Shown here piece after piece: positions 63,387 through 64,000 of a stretch of DNA of 64,000 nucleotides. The stretch comes from CAZVLQ01 sp964628185. Lineage in GTDB: Bacteria > Pseudomonadota > Zetaproteobacteria > Mariprofundales > Mariprofundaceae. Position 1 is the first letter of the stretch. Each line of letters starts with the position of its first letter. Both the position numbers and the translations under genes were made by a program. A model generated the notes under the pieces. That model searched no databases. It was not told the DNA's origin and worked only from the letters and a program-made list of their open reading frames with translations. The stretch covers positions 1 through 64,000 of the forward strand of contig CAZVLQ010000003.1 in the NCBI GenBank assembly GCA_964628185.1, in the 5' to 3' direction.

Positions 63387-64000
63387 CCGAAAGCCGACAC
63401 AGGGCGCCCAGTCTGACCGCGGCCTTTTTCGATACGGCCAGGGCGTATCCCTCCCGTCCCGCCCAGTGGCGGCGATGCGCGCAGGGTTATGCGCCAATCA
63501 GTTATGCGCAGTTGGAATCCCGTATTTACCGGGTTGCCACGGGCCTGATTCAAAAGGGTATCCGGCCGGGCGATCGCGTGGCCCTGCTGATGGAAAACAT
63601 CCCAGAATGGGCGGTTGTGGACTACGCTATTCTGAGCATCGGAGCGGTAACGGTGCCCCTGTACTGCACCTACCGTGCGCAGGATATCGCTTATGTACTG
63701 GAGGATGCCGGTGTCCGCCTTGCCATCACGTCGGGCGGTAAAACCGCCTCACATCTGTTGCAGGCGGCGGAATCCTGTCCGGCCCTGGAAACGATCCACG
63801 TGATGGATGCGTCCCTGGCCGACGGCAACAGGCGGCGCGCCTTCGCGGAACTGGAATCCTGCCAGGCGGACATGCAGGCGATTGCAGCACGCCTGCAGGA
63901 TGTGGGGCGCGGAACCCTGGCAACACTGATCTACACGTCCGGCACAACCGGCGATCCCAAAGGGGTCATGCTCACCCACGGCAATATCCTGGCTAATCTG
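63383..64000 (+). CDS. AMP-dependent acyl-CoA synthetase, 5' part (cut by window end)
   Basis: The first 206 codons of an adenylate-forming enzyme are present, running off the window. Visible motifs are SYAQLESRIYRVATGLIQKG, GDRVALLMENIPEWAV, and the phosphate loop IYTSGTTGDPKGVMLTH near residue 185-201. The pattern resembles long-chain fatty-acid-CoA ligases (FadD15/AMP-binding group). Translation begins at a TTG that overlaps the preceding stop (TTGA). Confidence 0.9.
   Translation, partial: MTESRHRAPSLTAAFFDTARAYPSRPAQWRRCAQGYAPISYAQLESRIYRVATGLIQKGIRPGDRVALLMENIPEWAVVDYAILSIGAVTVPLYCTYRAQDIAYVLEDAGVRLAITSGGKTASHLLQAAESCPALETIHVMDASLADGNRRRAFAELESCQADMQAIAARLQDVGRGTLATLIYTSGTTGDPKGVMLTHGNILANL

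Overview
The window looks like chromosome of a gammaproteobacterium with fairly GC-rich DNA. The clues are the ubiE-ubiJ-ubiB order, the miaB-phoH(ybeZ)-ybeY-corC(ybeX)-lnt block, two-gene glyQ/glyS, and a split B12-dependent ribonucleotide reductase (NrdJa/NrdJb) as in Pseudomonas. The SUF operon has SufU and SufT plus an IscR-like Rrf2 regulator, as in several deep-branching or chemolithotrophic lineages. No species can be named from sequence alone. Almost everything is core metabolism; the accessory content is small mobile repeats, one intein and two toxin-antitoxin pairs.

Layout. 1-3.5 kb: repeats and ubiquinone genes (minus). 3.5-8.4 kb: a heptamer-repeat spacer with an NrdR-like box, then nrdJa carrying a 440-residue intein, nrdJb and a small unknown. 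8.4-12.7 kb: a sugar-dehydrogenase remnant, an esterase-like hydrolase, a 252-bp MITE-like element, a SUI1 protein, a DUF481 barrel, ribF and a HAD nucleotidase. 12.9-17.7 kb: PLP decarboxylase, dapD, inositol-phosphate synthase, a probable inositol-phosphate cytidylyltransferase, cpdA. 17.7-24 kb: pyrimidine genes (pyrK, pyrC, pyrB, pyrR), higBA, ruvX, a flavin reductase and cutA. 24-30.3 kb: acs, a large AsmA/DUF748-like protein, gltX. 30.4-37.4 kb: repeats and the SUF operon. 37.5-39.9 kb: an ECF sigma cluster with repetitive basic exported proteins, and tRNA-Arg. 40-48 kb: smc, a damaged fetB, a Phd/RelE-type TA pair, glyS, glyQ. 48.3-55 kb: miaB to lnt, gpsA, Smr. 55-64 kb: rimI, topA, dprA, LysM protein, plsY, an NDUFA9-like reductase, a membrane protein with a histone-H1-like tail, and the start of an acyl-CoA ligase.

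The most distinctive layer is the set of non-autonomous palindromic elements. Family A (271 bp, 2 copies) and family B (252 bp, 2 full copies and 2 fragments) have perfect terminal inverted repeats and sit in CTAG tetranucleotides that often double as TAG stop codons, so neighbouring genes survive. The two A copies abut opposite ends of B elements, which suggests independent insertions into B's own CTAG termini. Family C (2 copies plus end fragments) has replaced the C-terminal tail of FetB and lies in the glyQ leader. Short REP-like palindromes are read in frame inside ubiJ and sufT.

Other points for a second look are the apparently intact homing intein in nrdJa, the inositol-1-phosphate to CDP-inositol gene pair in a presumed mesophile, the ECF regulon with an 11-residue-repeat basic protein, and a TA operator placed between the -35 and -10 boxes.
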